Shown here in pieces: positions 46,272-58,859 of a DNA stretch of 64,000 nucleotides (position 1 is the first letter of the stretch; each line of letters begins with the position of its first letter). Position numbers and translations under genes: made by a program. The notes below the pieces were generated by a model. It saw nothing but the letters and a program-made list of their open reading frames with translations, was not told the DNA's origin and searched no databases. Source of the stretch: Torreya grandis (taxonomy: Eukaryota > Streptophyta > Pinopsida > Cupressales > Taxaceae). The stretch spans positions 1,017,001-1,081,000 of the forward strand of contig JARHVA010003525.1 of assembly GCA_037957365.1 (NCBI GenBank), read 5' to 3'.

Positions 46272-49003
46272 TGTTGGCCAATTTTTCTCCTACATATAAA
46301 AATTTGCATAAGTAGATCAATTTCTATAAGTTCCTAGTATGGAGTGATTAGCTGAGTAGAGTTATTGATTAAGGAGGAGATCAAAGGTCACTTACAAATA
46401 TTTTGAAACACTTCAAGATAATCTTAAAGTGTGAATTGTCTATCTTTGAGAAGCAGGTCTTGAAACAAGTCTAAGATGAAAAATATCAATAGGTTCTCAT
46501 GGTGATCATGACCTTTATGGACATAAATCAGGTTTCACAAGTCTTAAGGACTCATTTTGAGAATTTAAATATCAAGATCAAGCTTTGAAGAGATAGACTA
46601 TCATAAATGCATAATGTAAAAATAGACTATCTAGCTCATTTATGCATTTTATAAATATAATAAATATCCTCTTAGGGATAAAATAAATGTATGGACATGA
46701 AGTTATTAATTCCTAGATCATCCTCTACAAATTTCATAACTTGATGAGTTTTCTATCTCAAGTTATAAAGCTTCAAAATTAGACTTGAAAAATGAAATAG
46801 GCACAGATACATCAAATTTAAGCTTCGTAAAGTATCCATTTGATTTCAAATGAGGAAGATCAATGGCTGGAATTAAATCATACCAAAGATATAATGGTGA
46901 ATAGATGAGGATAGTGTTAGTGGGTCCCAATGATCTAATAGCACATGTTCAATCATACCCAAGAGATCAATCATGAGCATCAAGTGAAAGAGTCAACATG
47001 AGAAAAAAGCTAACAAGTGGCAAGATCTTAGGTGTCCTAATAGAGATACAATGGTAACCATTGATTTGATAGGTGTCAATGGGTCTTAAGATCTAATAGT
47101 GTGTATTCACTCATTTATCAAATCACTAATGAGAAATGAGTCAAAGAATCTAAGGATATCTAGGGTGAATACGTAAGTTATAAGTGTCACAAACATGTTA
47201 GACTATCAAAAAATTTAAGGATCATATTTAATTATACAAAAGTAGATCTGTGATTCATCAAAGGTAAAAATTTTAGCAAGATTTTGTAGAGCAAATGAGG
47301 AGCTAATAATTAGCACAATATAGAGGGTATATATCAAGATAAATGATCAATATCAAAATTTTAAGAAAGTGGATCAAGGAAGATCAATGGTGCTCATTCA
47401 AATGCTAAGAAGCAGATCAATGATCAAAATTAAAATTTGAAGACAAGAGTTTTCAAGTGTAGAACAATGGTGACCTAGGTCAAAATAAAGGCAAATCCTA
47501 CAAAGAACATCCTATCACCATTAGAGCTTGATTTAATGTCACAAGTAGGAATAATTATATAGTTATGGGTTGTTAAAATGAGGTTTCGATGCCATAAACC
47601 TCTGGTTTGAATATTTGGAATACATAAGGTCCTTCCTTTTGGGTTCTAGTATGGTTTTATGATGGTGATATTTATTACTTAAATAAGACCTATGTATATG
47701 GTGAGTTATCAATTTCTATAAATACCTAGGGACAAGATAGGCCTTTTTATACCTAATGGAGATCAAGAACAAATCTATGAAACCTATAGACTCTTTATCG
47801 ATATATAGTAACTATATGAAAAATAATGAAGGAGATTGGTTTTAAATCTATAATATAGACCTATGAATAGATATTAGATAATGGAAAATATGAATGGTTA
47901 TGGAGAAATGTCTCAGCTTTCAATATGGTCCAAACTCCAATAAACAACTGCTAAGAATAGACTTGGGCATGGCTTTGTCAAGCCTGAGGATATAAGGACC
48001 TTGAACTCATAATAAATCAAGTATTGATGGTGTAGAGAATCAAAATAAATATATCTATTGGTTTGAGAAATCAACTATAGCATTTAATTTATTTTAGGGT
48101 TTCTAAGAGTTTTCCTTCAAAACCAAGATCATGACTCACTACCTTTGGCAACTATTATCCTCTAGTGCATTTCTCTCAACCAATGAGAGGATTCAAGGGG
48201 ATATTGGGATAAAAAAGGATAACTTATCAAGAGAGAATTGGGATTGGTTTGATAAAATATGTGGAATATTAATTAATGACTTCTGTACTCATGCTCCCTC
48301 TTCTCTCTCTCCCTTTCTAATATATTACCCATTCTTTCCATTTTGGAAGCTCTCTTGGTTTTAAGAAGAAAATATTATCTCTCAATTCTGAAAGAGTAGA
48401 GACTCTCATTTGATAAGGCTATATCCTATCAATTTTTTTATGAAATACCTCTTGAAGATAATAAATATTTCCTTTACCTATCTCTTGCTTTTGAATTATG
48501 TTTAGTAATCTTGTGCATGATGGAATTGTAAAGGAGAATATTGCATACCCATTATCCTTCTTTCTTGACTATTTTAGGGTGTTTTCTAGTTGATTGTAGG
48601 TCTATAATTGTGTTATTTCTACCATTAATAAAATATTGGTGTGAGTCTTATATTTATTCTTAGATTCATTCATTACTTCTTGAACCTAGTGTATGAAATA
48701 CTTATGCAATTAGCTAAATTTTGGGATTATGTGAGCTAGTGTTATCTTATGCTTCATTAGTGTATATTTCATTCTTGTGTGAGTTATAATATAACTAGGT
48801 GGATCAACCATTTTAGTCATATTAATCTCCATTTACCCCTTCTATAACTCTTTTGTTAGTGAAAACATTAGTTTAGGTGATCCATAAAGAGGAAGTTCAA
48901 CCCCACCATAGGTGACCCATAGCTTAGGGTTGTACCAATAGTTTAGTTTAATTGGAAAGGGATTAAAAAACCCTCTCCAAGGGTGAAAATTTATTATACA
49001 ATA
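46272..49003 (+). repeat. 3' LTR of element 2 (2,732 bp)
   Basis: It starts TGTTGGCCAATTTT and ends TACAATA, followed by GTAAC. It pairs with 37,123-39,864. No obvious polypurine tract precedes it. Confidence 0.88.
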
Positions 49004-49008
49004 GTAAC
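49004..49008. repeat. target-site duplication, right of element 2
   Basis: GTAAC, matching GTAAT at 37,118-37,122 with one C/T change. Confidence 0.6.
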
Positions 49009-52000
49009 TAAATCTATGCAAGATGGCTTTGGGGACACTTAAAAACTCTAAAATGTAAAATGATAAAGGGGCCTTTCGAGAATATAGCTCAGGGAATATG
49101 TAGAAATTCCAACCACTGTAGATGGAATAAGGCATCAATCTAGTGTGAAACCTAGTGTAAATGGTGTCTAAAGTATATAATGCATATAATGACATGGAGT
49201 TTTCATTCTATTTGAGATGAACTAATTCAAAACTCATCATATGGAAATAATGTGCCATACACATGCCTCTATTTATTATATCTATGTATATGGATTCTAG
49301 ATCAATTTATATAAATTTATGTCTATGTATATCTAAAAATGAAATGTGTGTGATCATGTCATGCATGATACCCCTAATCTAAGAAAACCTAGTATGATTC
49401 TATGCAAAATTAAGCATAAAATGATCAAATATGATAACCTATGAATCAAAATATGCAAATTTATACTATTACTACTATGTTCTTATGTCAAATATAGATT
49501 TTCCTATTTCTGGGGTGACTAGATAGTAACTATTGACTACTAGACTTGCACCCTTGTGGAGGTAGTTTTAGGCCTTCATTGTATAAATTAACATGGAGAT
49601 AATCCTAAGATGTGGGTGGCCTAAGAAATGGATTGAATATATATATTTTAAGGGCTATCTCCCCATGATGTATCTGGTAGGATCTTTACTCTACTCTACT
49701 AGTTTATAAAGGAAAAGAGAAGAAGGTGAACTAAAAGTTAAACCTATCTAACTAGGGTGATACACAAAAATGTGAAATTCACTTGTCTAATATTAATTAA
49801 TAAGGATGATTAGAGACATAAACCTGATTTAACTTCTCAAATGAAAGCTTCTAAATAATAATTTTTCACATAGAGGCTCAGGGTTGATGGATGATCTAAG
49901 GCATCTCATCAATAGGTCTCTCAAAGACACTGAGGAAAGTTCAGACTTGACAAAAATACAAGATGATTGAAGCACAATATGTAGCATATAAGGATGGGCT
50001 AAAACCTAAAAATAGGTACATAATAAAGTACAAGATGAGAGGAATCATGCAATTTCACTTTCATTTATCAATTAACCATTATCATACACTAAATACAAGG
50101 TTTGAGGAGGCATGAATTCAATCTTATTCAATAAAAATAGGGAAGTAAATTTTTTTTTATGAGAATGGAATTGACACAACTTAGGTTAAGGATTGTTTCA
50201 AATTCCAAACATAGGCTCACATATAGAGATATGATAGAGGAGAGAGAAAGAGACAAGGTAGCCCCAAAAAACTAGGAAATAAAACCTTTATTTAGTCTTC
50301 CTCAAACCCAACGTAGTATTTACTTGGATATATCTCATCCAAATTTGGAAAACAATGTATAGGTTCATGTTGAGACATTAATTTAAGTATTAATAATTCT
50401 TGAATGTGTTATCAACCTTGATTGGTGGAGATTGACCAATAACAGTGCCTAAATCCCTACTAAGGAACCCTATATTCCTGGTTAAATGCCTCCCTTGACT
50501 AAAAAAGGTATTTTACTTGAAATTAGGTCTTCAATTTACATTTAGGTACTCATTTTAATTCTTCATCTCCTTAATTTATGAGGTCTCTCCACCTGGTTTA
50601 GGTTGTTATGAGCCTTTGATATTTGTTTGACTTCTTTAACACCCTAGGCGTTAGAAGGTAGGAAGCTTTTGTTAGGAGTATTTGAGACCATTTCAAACCT
50701 TGAATCCTTATTAAAAAAATTCATGACTTTTTCTTGTCTTCAAAGTGTCATGGAAGGTGAGGAGGAACCTTTAAAATCTTATTGAATAGCTCTTATGCAT
50801 CAATTTGGGTGTTTTGACTACTTGGCTGCTTCAAATGAGCAAAAGGCATAGAAGAGAGAAAAAAGAGTTTTGATTTTAACTAGATAAATTAAATCCATTT
50901 AAGGCTTCTCAAAATGCATTAAAACCTATAAAAAATAATTTTGAACCATCAAGTATCCCAAAGGATTCAATTTTGCAAATTTTTTTTGCTAAAACACCCA
51001 TACTTTGTAACCCTAGAAACCTATAAAGCTCCTTGTCCAAAAGATTTTATGGATAAAATTGGAATCTTGGGAAAATTTTTGAGCACCCTCTATTCCATTA
51101 TATATCCACACAAAATTTCATGATCATACTCCAAGTGGAGGTACTCCTTTTCCTTCATTTTATTCTTTAATTAGGCTTCCTAGGCCTATAAAGAGAAATC
51201 TTGCTCCATAAAGCTCCCACACGTGTGAAATATAAAAAAAGAGCATGATTAAATTTCCCTAGGCTATCACCAAATTTTATGTCAATTTTAGGCTTCTTAG
51301 ATCTTGTGGAAGTATGTAAACCAAGAAACTGCCTTGTCACCTAGTCTCATTTTGAGCCTATTTGAGACTACCTTGGAAAATGGGCCTAATTTGACCACTT
51401 AAAAAATATCCTATGAATTTTTTTGGTTCTATTTATGTCTATTAAAACTCTTAAATTACCTCATTCAATTATTTAAAATTTCACCCCTTCTCATAACACC
51501 TATAAAACACCAAAAACATAAAAAATAGGGCATTTATAGAAATTTATACAAGTGATGTCATCATAAAAGTACATATGAATAACCTAATTGGAGTCCTAAA
51601 CAATATAAAATAGTTTTTAGGATAAAAATATGTCATTAGATATGCATTTGAGGTCTTTTTTCTATGACTTATCACTATTAGGGTTTAAGAGAGGTTTAAG
51701 ACTTGTTTGGGGTCTTAATAATTGTTCATAAAGAATAGATCATTAATTGACCTCATTCCACTTAGAAAAAATTATTATATTACCAATTAAAATATCCTAA
51801 ACATATTATACTACCATGAAAAATATGAGCTATGGTATGAACATCTAAAGTTGCCCCTTGGGTAGCAGTCTTAGTGTTTCTTGAGTATGGATAGATTAAC
51901 TTTGAGTTTTAGGTCTAAAAACTTAATTACATTGATAATAAGAGTTCATAAAACTTTTAAAAAATCCCATAAATTATTCCATATTATTTTATATTACTTA

Positions 52001-54131
52001 TTACCCCACTATATGTTCATGTTACACTAGTTAAGGTACTTGGGTTATGGGATTGTCACCTTCTTGCTAGCCCTCAAGGGCATTTGGATGAATCCCAAGG
52101 TTTTTTGCCACTTATAGGTGTATTAAAACATTTTTAATGTTTTTATGTTTCCTAAATATCACCCCATGATGAGTCCAAAAATCTCTCTTAGTCTCATGGT
52201 TGCCCCTTACTAAAGCAGTGGGCCAAGTCTGAGACAAAACAGTGACTATGCCCACTAATTATATGGACTTAAAGTGACCATGGTCATCTTAATACACTCA
52301 TAACCACCATTTTTACCAAATTAAAAAGTGAAACTATGATTTTAGAGGCTTCAAAATTACAAACTTTCTTCAAGAATGGTTGGGATTTGATTGTGTGTAG
52401 GGTTTTGAAACCTACTTTGATCAATTTTCACATTTTCTCATTTAGACATGTTTCCATTTGGTTTAAAAGTGACCTTGTGACCTCATGGTTTTATTTATAT
52501 ATAAATTAGTGTATACAAAATATATTTTCCCTTTTATTTAGGCTTAGTACTAGCTTGTGCTCATTAGCCACTTGTAGGTGACTTCTATGTTACTAGACTA
52601 TGTTTTTTGGGCTTTGAGACCTTACCTTCACTTCCATGACCATTTAAATAATTTTGAACCCTTTTTAAATCTTAATTAGGCTCATAATTCTCTCAAACAC
52701 CTCTACCATTTTCTTAAATCTTAGAACTAGCCTAGACTAAGTTCTTTTGTAGCCTATAGGTACCTTATTTGAACACTTGACTCCATACCTTATGGTTCTA
52801 GGAAACCACTTCCATGCTACAAACCTCCCAATGATCCATGCAATTTTTGAAGTCTTAATGGGTTAAAATACCTTTAAAAATTTATTTACCCCTTTATTTT
52901 CACTATACTAAAGATCTTCTATCACTTACAATAACTTTTAGGTTCTCTATTTTGATTGTATTCTTTATGTATGAAATGAGAAATGCATTAGATCTACAAA
53001 TCAATCCTAGTTTAGAGAAGGTAGATCCTAATTAAAATTAAAATTGAGGATACATTATATAATAAATAACATTACCAATATGGATCTTATATACTAAATT
53101 AGGGATTTTATTACCATAATAATATTACTAGGGAGGGTTCCAAAGCCTCTAGTCAAGCAAAGTATGCAATAACCCTAACTAGGTCCTATGTTTTCATATT
53201 CACCAAAATAATAAAAAGTAAATCAAAGTCTAATATAGTGTTTACCAAATATTTTATCATAACAAGGGGGTTATTAAACATAAAATCAAACACTCTTAAG
53301 AGAATCCTAATTAAACTATGTATAAGTAAAACCCTAATACATGGAGAGAGAGAATATTATTCAAAATCCATTACTTATACTACTTATATATACTAAAGAG
53401 AGTAGTAAAGTTAAAGATATGTGCCAAGAATATGAACTCATTGAGACTAAATCTCTTCCTTTGAAAAATGTTCTTCATAAGAGGTTGTTTTGGCTTTTAA
53501 GGATCATTAAAAAAGGCCAAAATATCCAAGACTTCTCCACAAGACTAGATTATTCTCCAAGTAGAAACTCTAAGATAAGACTCCTCAAGTAGAATGGTGG
53601 AAAAACATATTATAATAAAGAATAAATTAATAATAAATATTTTTTATTTTTAAATAATGGAAAAATGGATTTGTTTATATAAACATATATAACCCTAAAT
53701 CCTTCTAAAAGTTTTGGCTAACAAGGTCATCCCTATCGACCTAGAATCGTTATTGATAAAAAGTAACTAGGTCACGAAGTAGGTTAGCCAATGGCTAAAC
53801 TAGACCCTAAATAAGTTTTATCAATAAGAGTATAAGGTCAACATAGATGAAATAGTTATGTAAACTATCAAAAATGGTTTTAGGTTAGGAAAAGGGCAAA
53901 TGAAGGTGGCAAATGACTAGAGGAGTGTGCAAAAGAGAAGGCAAAGCTTAGGGGAAGGGTTTTAGGATCTAGTTAGATTGGTAAAAAGTGGAAATAAGGG
54001 AAAATCATCCTAAAAATAACCAATGGTATAGCCACCCCTTTCTCAATTCACCCTTTAAGGTGTGTACTTAGAGAGATTGAGAATCGAAGGGTTCTTGAAA
54101 GATAGAAAGAATCAATAATTGATAAAGTGTG
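49009..54131. other. unassigned DNA between elements 2 and 3
   Basis: About 5 kb with no recognised domain, LTR pair or RNA gene. The longest open pieces (50,941-51,123 and 53,341-53,592, plus strand) have no motif I know. The text is AT-rich and shows many short C-rich/T-rich changes. It may be the remains of an older element or of LTRs whose partners lie outside the window. Confidence 0.5.
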
Positions 54132-54529
54132 TGTTGGCCAAATGTGGCCCACAAAGAGATCTTGCCTAGAAATGGTTTGAGTAAGTGGACCAAGTTTTGG
54201 ATGGACATGTCTACAATTAAAATAAATAGTTTAGAATTAGGTCTTCATGGTGTCATATTAGTTCTATGTCATGGAATAAATTTTCATAAGCTTCAGGTCT
54301 TCATATTTCATTTGAGTCTTCAAGGATCCAATAACAAGACAAATTGCACAAATCCAAAAAAGCATGTGAGATAAAAGGCTAAGTGTTAATTCTTTAAATA
54401 TTTTATTTTGTCTAAGATCACTTATTTTGGACTTTATCTTTTGGAATCAGTACATTATTTCCTTCAAGAGTTTTATTTCAAGTTTTTTGGCAAAGTAGCA
54501 GGAATTGTTTTGGACATTTTATCTGAAAC

Positions 54530-54820
54530 AAAACTCCTGAAGGATCATTTTTCAAGGATAATATTATATAAAAGTTTTGAAGGTTATATTTTATGTAAAT
54601 TGGTCCAAAAAAATCTCTAAGGGTCATTTCTTTAGTAAAGTTCCCTAAATGAAAATCTTAAAGGGTCTTTTTTCAAGAAAAGTATCCAAAACAAAACTCC
54701 TAAAGGGTCATTTCTTCAAGAAAGTGGCCCAAACAAAAGTTTTGAAGGGTCATTTCTTTCAGGAAAAATGTCACAACAAAATTTATGAAGAATAATTATT
54801 TTAGGGAAGTTGTTTTACAT
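54530..54820 (+). repeat. about 41-bp minisatellite in LTR of element 3
   Basis: At least seven imperfect units begin AAAA (about 54,530, 54,570, 54,610, 54,652, 54,693, 54,735, 54,778) and mostly contain AAGGGTCATTTCTTCAAG or a close form. More decayed units may continue to about 54,980. No such array was seen in the LTRs of element 2. Confidence 0.75.
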
Positions 54821-56174
54821 AAATACCATAATAAAAAGCACAAGGAATGACTTATTTCAAAAAAAATTCCTGAATCAAAAGGTCCATGGAAAAAGCTAAG
54901 AACATAATCATCTCAAAAAAATTATCTAAAACATAAGTAAATTATTTTAGAATTTTTATTTGAGACAAAATCCTATAAACCAATTATTTTGAAGGAAATG
55001 TCTTGGCATAAATCTCAATGTAAATTTCCTAAATAAAATCCTAAACAAAATGGTCTACAATGCAAGGCCAAAACACAAAGTCTAAAAGATACTTTGTCTT
55101 AGAGAAGTTGATCCCACAATTTGATGTTTGCACAAGTGTTAAAATCAAGCTCAATAACTATCCATTTGAGTTCAAGTTATGATGGGATTGTAGACATCAT
55201 TTGATGATCACATGAACATCAAAGTCAAGACATTATATATAACCATTGAATTTTAAATATCTTAGTGATGTTCATGCGAATGCCAAATATACCTGTACAA
55301 ATGTCAAAGATAGGTGTCTAAATGTCAAAGTTAAGTCCTAGTGGATAGTAATTGAAATTAAAAAGGGAGTATCAATATTTATAATCATGGATTTAGATCT
55401 AAAGGTTCATAAATAAGTTAAAAGGTCAAAGAACTTGGAGACCACCACATGTCATAAGCATAGTATTAGACAGACTAAAAGTGAATCCTAAGTGTAAACA
55501 TAGGGTTTTCAAGTACCACCAACTCAGACAAAGTTAAAAATTTAAGCATAGATCCAAGGTTCACATTCACCCATGCCATGAGGATTAGATGGTGTGAGGA
55601 TTCAATAGGTTAATAGGCTGAGTCAGATAATCGATGGCCAATGAGTACAGGGAAACATAATATTTTTGACCTAAAAAAGGTAAGTATGAATGGAACTAAG
55701 ATATAGCATGATACAAGTTAGCAAAAGAGTTGACATTTTGGGATTGAATGGTGCCATTAAGACTTTGTAGAGACATAATAGATCATTTTATGACCTGATA
55801 TATATAAGGGTCTGATACTAGATGATCATATGATATAGATATGTTCAAGTAGATGTATCAACTATAAGAAAAATAATATTTTTAAATTGGGTTTAAATTT
55901 ATAGTAAGCCTAGGTACACATTTCAAAGCAAAGGTAGATAAATGCAATTAATGAAGGAGAATCTTGAGCTATATAGACAATTGCTAAATGTAGACATGAG
56001 CATGACTCTAAATATGAAGACCTTACCCTGCAAGGAAGGACATTAATACAAAGGAACTTAGAAAGGTTCACACATCATCAAGGATGGCTCCCAATAGCTT
56101 GCCTTGATTTTATATCCTCCACCACACCATAAAAAGATAAAGTGACATTAATATAGGAGTAGGGTTGAGGAGGA

Positions 56175-56191
56175 GTGTGGTGATGGTTGTT
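56175..56191. repeat. 17-bp target-site duplication, left of LINE-derived insert
   Basis: GTGTGGTGATGGTTGTT is repeated exactly at 57,985-58,001. The length fits target-primed reverse transcription by a LINE. Confidence 0.9.
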
Positions 56192-57984
56192 TTAGATTAA
56201 GGTAAAAATAGGTTTTGAAGGGGCCCCGAAACCCTTTACATCAAAAAGAAAGATAAACCATTAAGCTCAACCAAGTTTTAAGAGAATCTGAATCCAGTAA
56301 AACAACAAAACTAGGTTTTTCAGGGACCTGCTACCAACAAATGTGAATAGATTAAACTTTATTCAAAACACTGGAACCTAGAAAGTTAATAGACTGGAAT
56401 ATCAGCCTGAAAAACCTCCCAAGCCAGTAACTAGAAAACTAGTGAAGTAACCAGTTTACCTACACAAACAACCAGTCAGCATAAGGGAACATTAGATTTT
56501 CCTTTTGAATTAAGATTTTCCTTACACGACCGAAGGTTCTTATCTAGAGGGGGAACCGAAGGCTTAGGCTTTTTCCTCTTAACAACTGTCCATCCATCCT
56601 CTACCTTTTCTACCTCAGCAACCCATGCCTCAGAAGACAAAGACCCTTAAAACCCAGGGGACATTGACACTGCTACAAACTCCCTGTGAGAATTAGATGA
56701 TGTCTAGCTCCTAGGACGATCCTTCGAGGCGGGGGAAGAGACCAATGCCACCTCCACCACTGGCTCAAAAAGATCATTAACCACAGTCTCCATAGGAACT
56801 TCAAAGGCATGTTTCAACAAAGAATCCTCCACAACCACTGGCTCGGAGTGAACACTATCCTCAGTCTCTGAATCAGTCAAAGCTTCCAAGGGATGTTTAA
56901 CCATGTAATGCTCAAAGGAGGCCTCAGACCACCAAGAAGGTGGTCACCTAGATTTGGATATCCCAGTGGTATAATGAGCAGCAATATGACCCGTCAGGTG
57001 GCACTTCCTGCAATGAAAAGGGATACCCTCAAAATCCAACATTTGTGTCCAAGTACCCCTTAGGGAATCCAAGAAAATCACCTCAGGAAGGCCCTTAGAA
57101 ACATCTAGGTCTACTAAAAAGTGTGCATATGTTGAATGGTAAATACCTGACATTTCTACATCCACATATAAGAAGTCCCCAATAGCATTTCCAATAGTTT
57201 CAAAAATTGAATCATGCCAAAGATGTATTGGAAGATTAGGGAGCCGGACCCAGATAGGGAACTTATTAAAGGATTTTGAGAGAGGATCAAAATCCTCGTG
57301 CCATGGTTTGGCTATGAGTGGATATCTGCACTACCAAGAAAAATTATTGTGATATAAAATAATCTTCCTATCCTTGAAGCTTTAGAACTTTCCTATAAAA
57401 AACCTTTAGCACACGGGAAGATATTGATGCTTTTTTAAATAAGTGGCACCCAGTTCTTGGAAATCCAACCATGTAGATTTGCAAGAGAGGGCCAAAAGCC
57501 ATAGAAGTGAAAAATGATAGTAAGAGAGGAAAACTCTTCTTCCATTTGGAAGATGTCTTTAACTGATTCAAGATCTAGAGTTACCCTAATAGGATTTAAA
57601 TCACTTACAGGTGATACGTGAGAAGTCCCAAATGAGGCATGAGGAATAACATCATGTAATATAGCTTCAAATGTAGCCACATTAGCAAAAGTCCTTCCCT
57701 CAAAACCAAGACCTGTACCAAGAGCAGGAGATCCATAAGCCAAACATTGGGCATTAGGAAGGAAACCCCCAGCCATAGAATAAATCATGCTAGGAGCTTC
57801 CAGACCCCTCCCACCACACACAGAGGAAGCCCCACCCATAGTGGCAGCCACACTAGCTTCCCCCAGAAGAGGAGGATGGGGAGATGCTGAAGAACCTCCA
57901 CAGGCACCCAACGTAGGAACTGCTACCTTTGGCTTCACATTTTGAAATCACACACACGCGGGAGACCCTACATGAGCCATTGAC
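56192..57984 (-). mobile_element. LINE-derived insertion carrying ORF1 only
   Basis: 1,793 bases in minus orientation, flanked by a perfect 17-bp duplication. It carries an ORF1-like protein gene and then, with no endonuclease or reverse transcriptase, a short 3' untranslated tail that includes GGGTTTCGGGGCCCC. Its base composition is less AT-rich than its surroundings. No clear poly(A) tail is present at the left edge. Confidence 0.8.
56480..57938 (-). pseudogene. LINE ORF1-like protein (nucleic-acid binding)
   Basis: It starts with the ATG at 57,938 (minus). A Gly/Ala/Ser-rich N-terminus is followed by a region with VTLDLESVKDIFQMEEEF and HFYGFWPSLANLHGWISKNW, like the DUF4283 domain of plant LINE ORF1. 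A zinc knuckle follows near 57,017-56,971 (FHCRKCHLTGHIAAHY), in which the last Cys is Tyr. An acidic stretch (56,904-56,704) and a basic C-terminus follow. Frameshifts separate these parts. In LINEs this protein binds element RNA. Function beyond that is not known for this copy. Confidence 0.75.
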
Positions 57985-58001
57985 GTGTGGTGATGGTTGT
58001 T
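57985..58001. repeat. 17-bp target-site duplication, right of LINE-derived insert
   Basis: An exact match to 56,175-56,191. The LTR of element 3 resumes directly after it. Confidence 0.9.
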
Positions 58002-58772
58002 ATAAATGGGATTGGGCTCATTAATGATCCCTTTAGCACCTTTTTCTCTCCCTTTCATTTTTTTCTTCTTAAAAATATTAGCTTTGAGATCTTATTTTGG
58101 ATCTGTCAACTAGAGATAGTGAAGCTCTAACAAAATCACTTTGTAATAATCTCTTAAAGTAATATAAGATAGTTTTTAGATTCTAGTTGAATGATAAGTG
58201 TGCTTTATTAAAGTTTGATGTGTAGAGTGTATGTTTCTATTCATCATCTATATGTCCATCATGTAACTTACTTCAAGTCTATTGGTTTCTTATAGGTTAT
58301 ATGAAGTGTTAGATAATGACATTATTATTGAAGTGTCATGAGTCTATTGTGTATTATATAGACCTATCTCTCTTTGTCCTTCAAATCATAGGTCTATTTT
58401 CAACCTCCATATAAAATATTCATGCTTTCAGCCTTGTCATAGGACCTGATCAGTCTTTATCTTGCTTGAATTCATTAGTAGTCATAGAAGTGTCTAAATT
58501 GAAAGTGGATCATTTAATATTCAGTGCATCAGCACATTTAGTGTAGATTTCTATTGAATTATTTCTCTCCCTTTTCATCCCAATAGCATAAGTTTAGTAA
58601 AAGGGAATATATTTTTATATCTAAGGAGATAGCCTCATAAAAAATCCTAGAGGTCTAGCCCAGATTTAGGTAACCCATAGCTTAGGTCCATTCCCATGTT
58701 GGAATAGATTTGGAAGTAGAGCCTGAACACTTATGCTTTTAGCTAGGGTATAATCCATGCCCATAATAATTC

Positions 58773-58790
58773 TATCACACTTGATGGGGT
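58773..58790 (+). other. primer-binding site of element 3 (mutated)
   Basis: TATCACACTTGATGGGGT lies five bases after the LTR end, the same place as in element 2 (TGGCACACCCAATGGAACC). The GG after the first T has changed. Confidence 0.5.
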
Positions 58791-58859
58791 AATTAAAGAA
58801 GAAGATAAATAATTGGTGCTATCTTTAGCTTACAAGTGGAATATACACTCAATAAGAGA

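Larger units (their letters stand above)
37123..49003 (+). mobile_element. element 2: full-length Ty3/gypsy retrotransposon with relocated aRNH
   Basis: The element is 11.9 kb, with 2.7-kb LTRs, a primer-binding site, and a polyprotein in the order gag, protease, plant-type RNase H, reverse transcriptase, gypsy RNase H, integrase. The domains are all recognisable and most catalytic residues survive, although stops and frameshifts break the reading. It is the best preserved of the three plus-strand elements sharing this order. The LTRs are clearly diverged by eye, so the insertion is old. Confidence 0.88.
54132..58768 (+). repeat. 5' LTR of element 3, split by a LINE-derived insertion
   Basis: It starts TGTTGGCCAAATG and ends CCCATAATA, a few bases before the primer-binding site. 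Without the insert and one copy of its duplication it is about 2.83 kb, close to the 2.74 kb of element 2. A TATATATAAGG at about 55,798 is a candidate TATA box. Confidence 0.75.

Noticed and set aside
48842..49195. 117-codon minus-strand ORF
   Set aside because: It spans the end of the 3' LTR of element 2 and the flank, has no motif, and is not conserved in the matching part of the 5' LTR.
51218..51227. CACACGTGTG, a G-box-like palindrome
   Set aside because: A single ten-base match in unassigned DNA, with no gene nearby to regulate.
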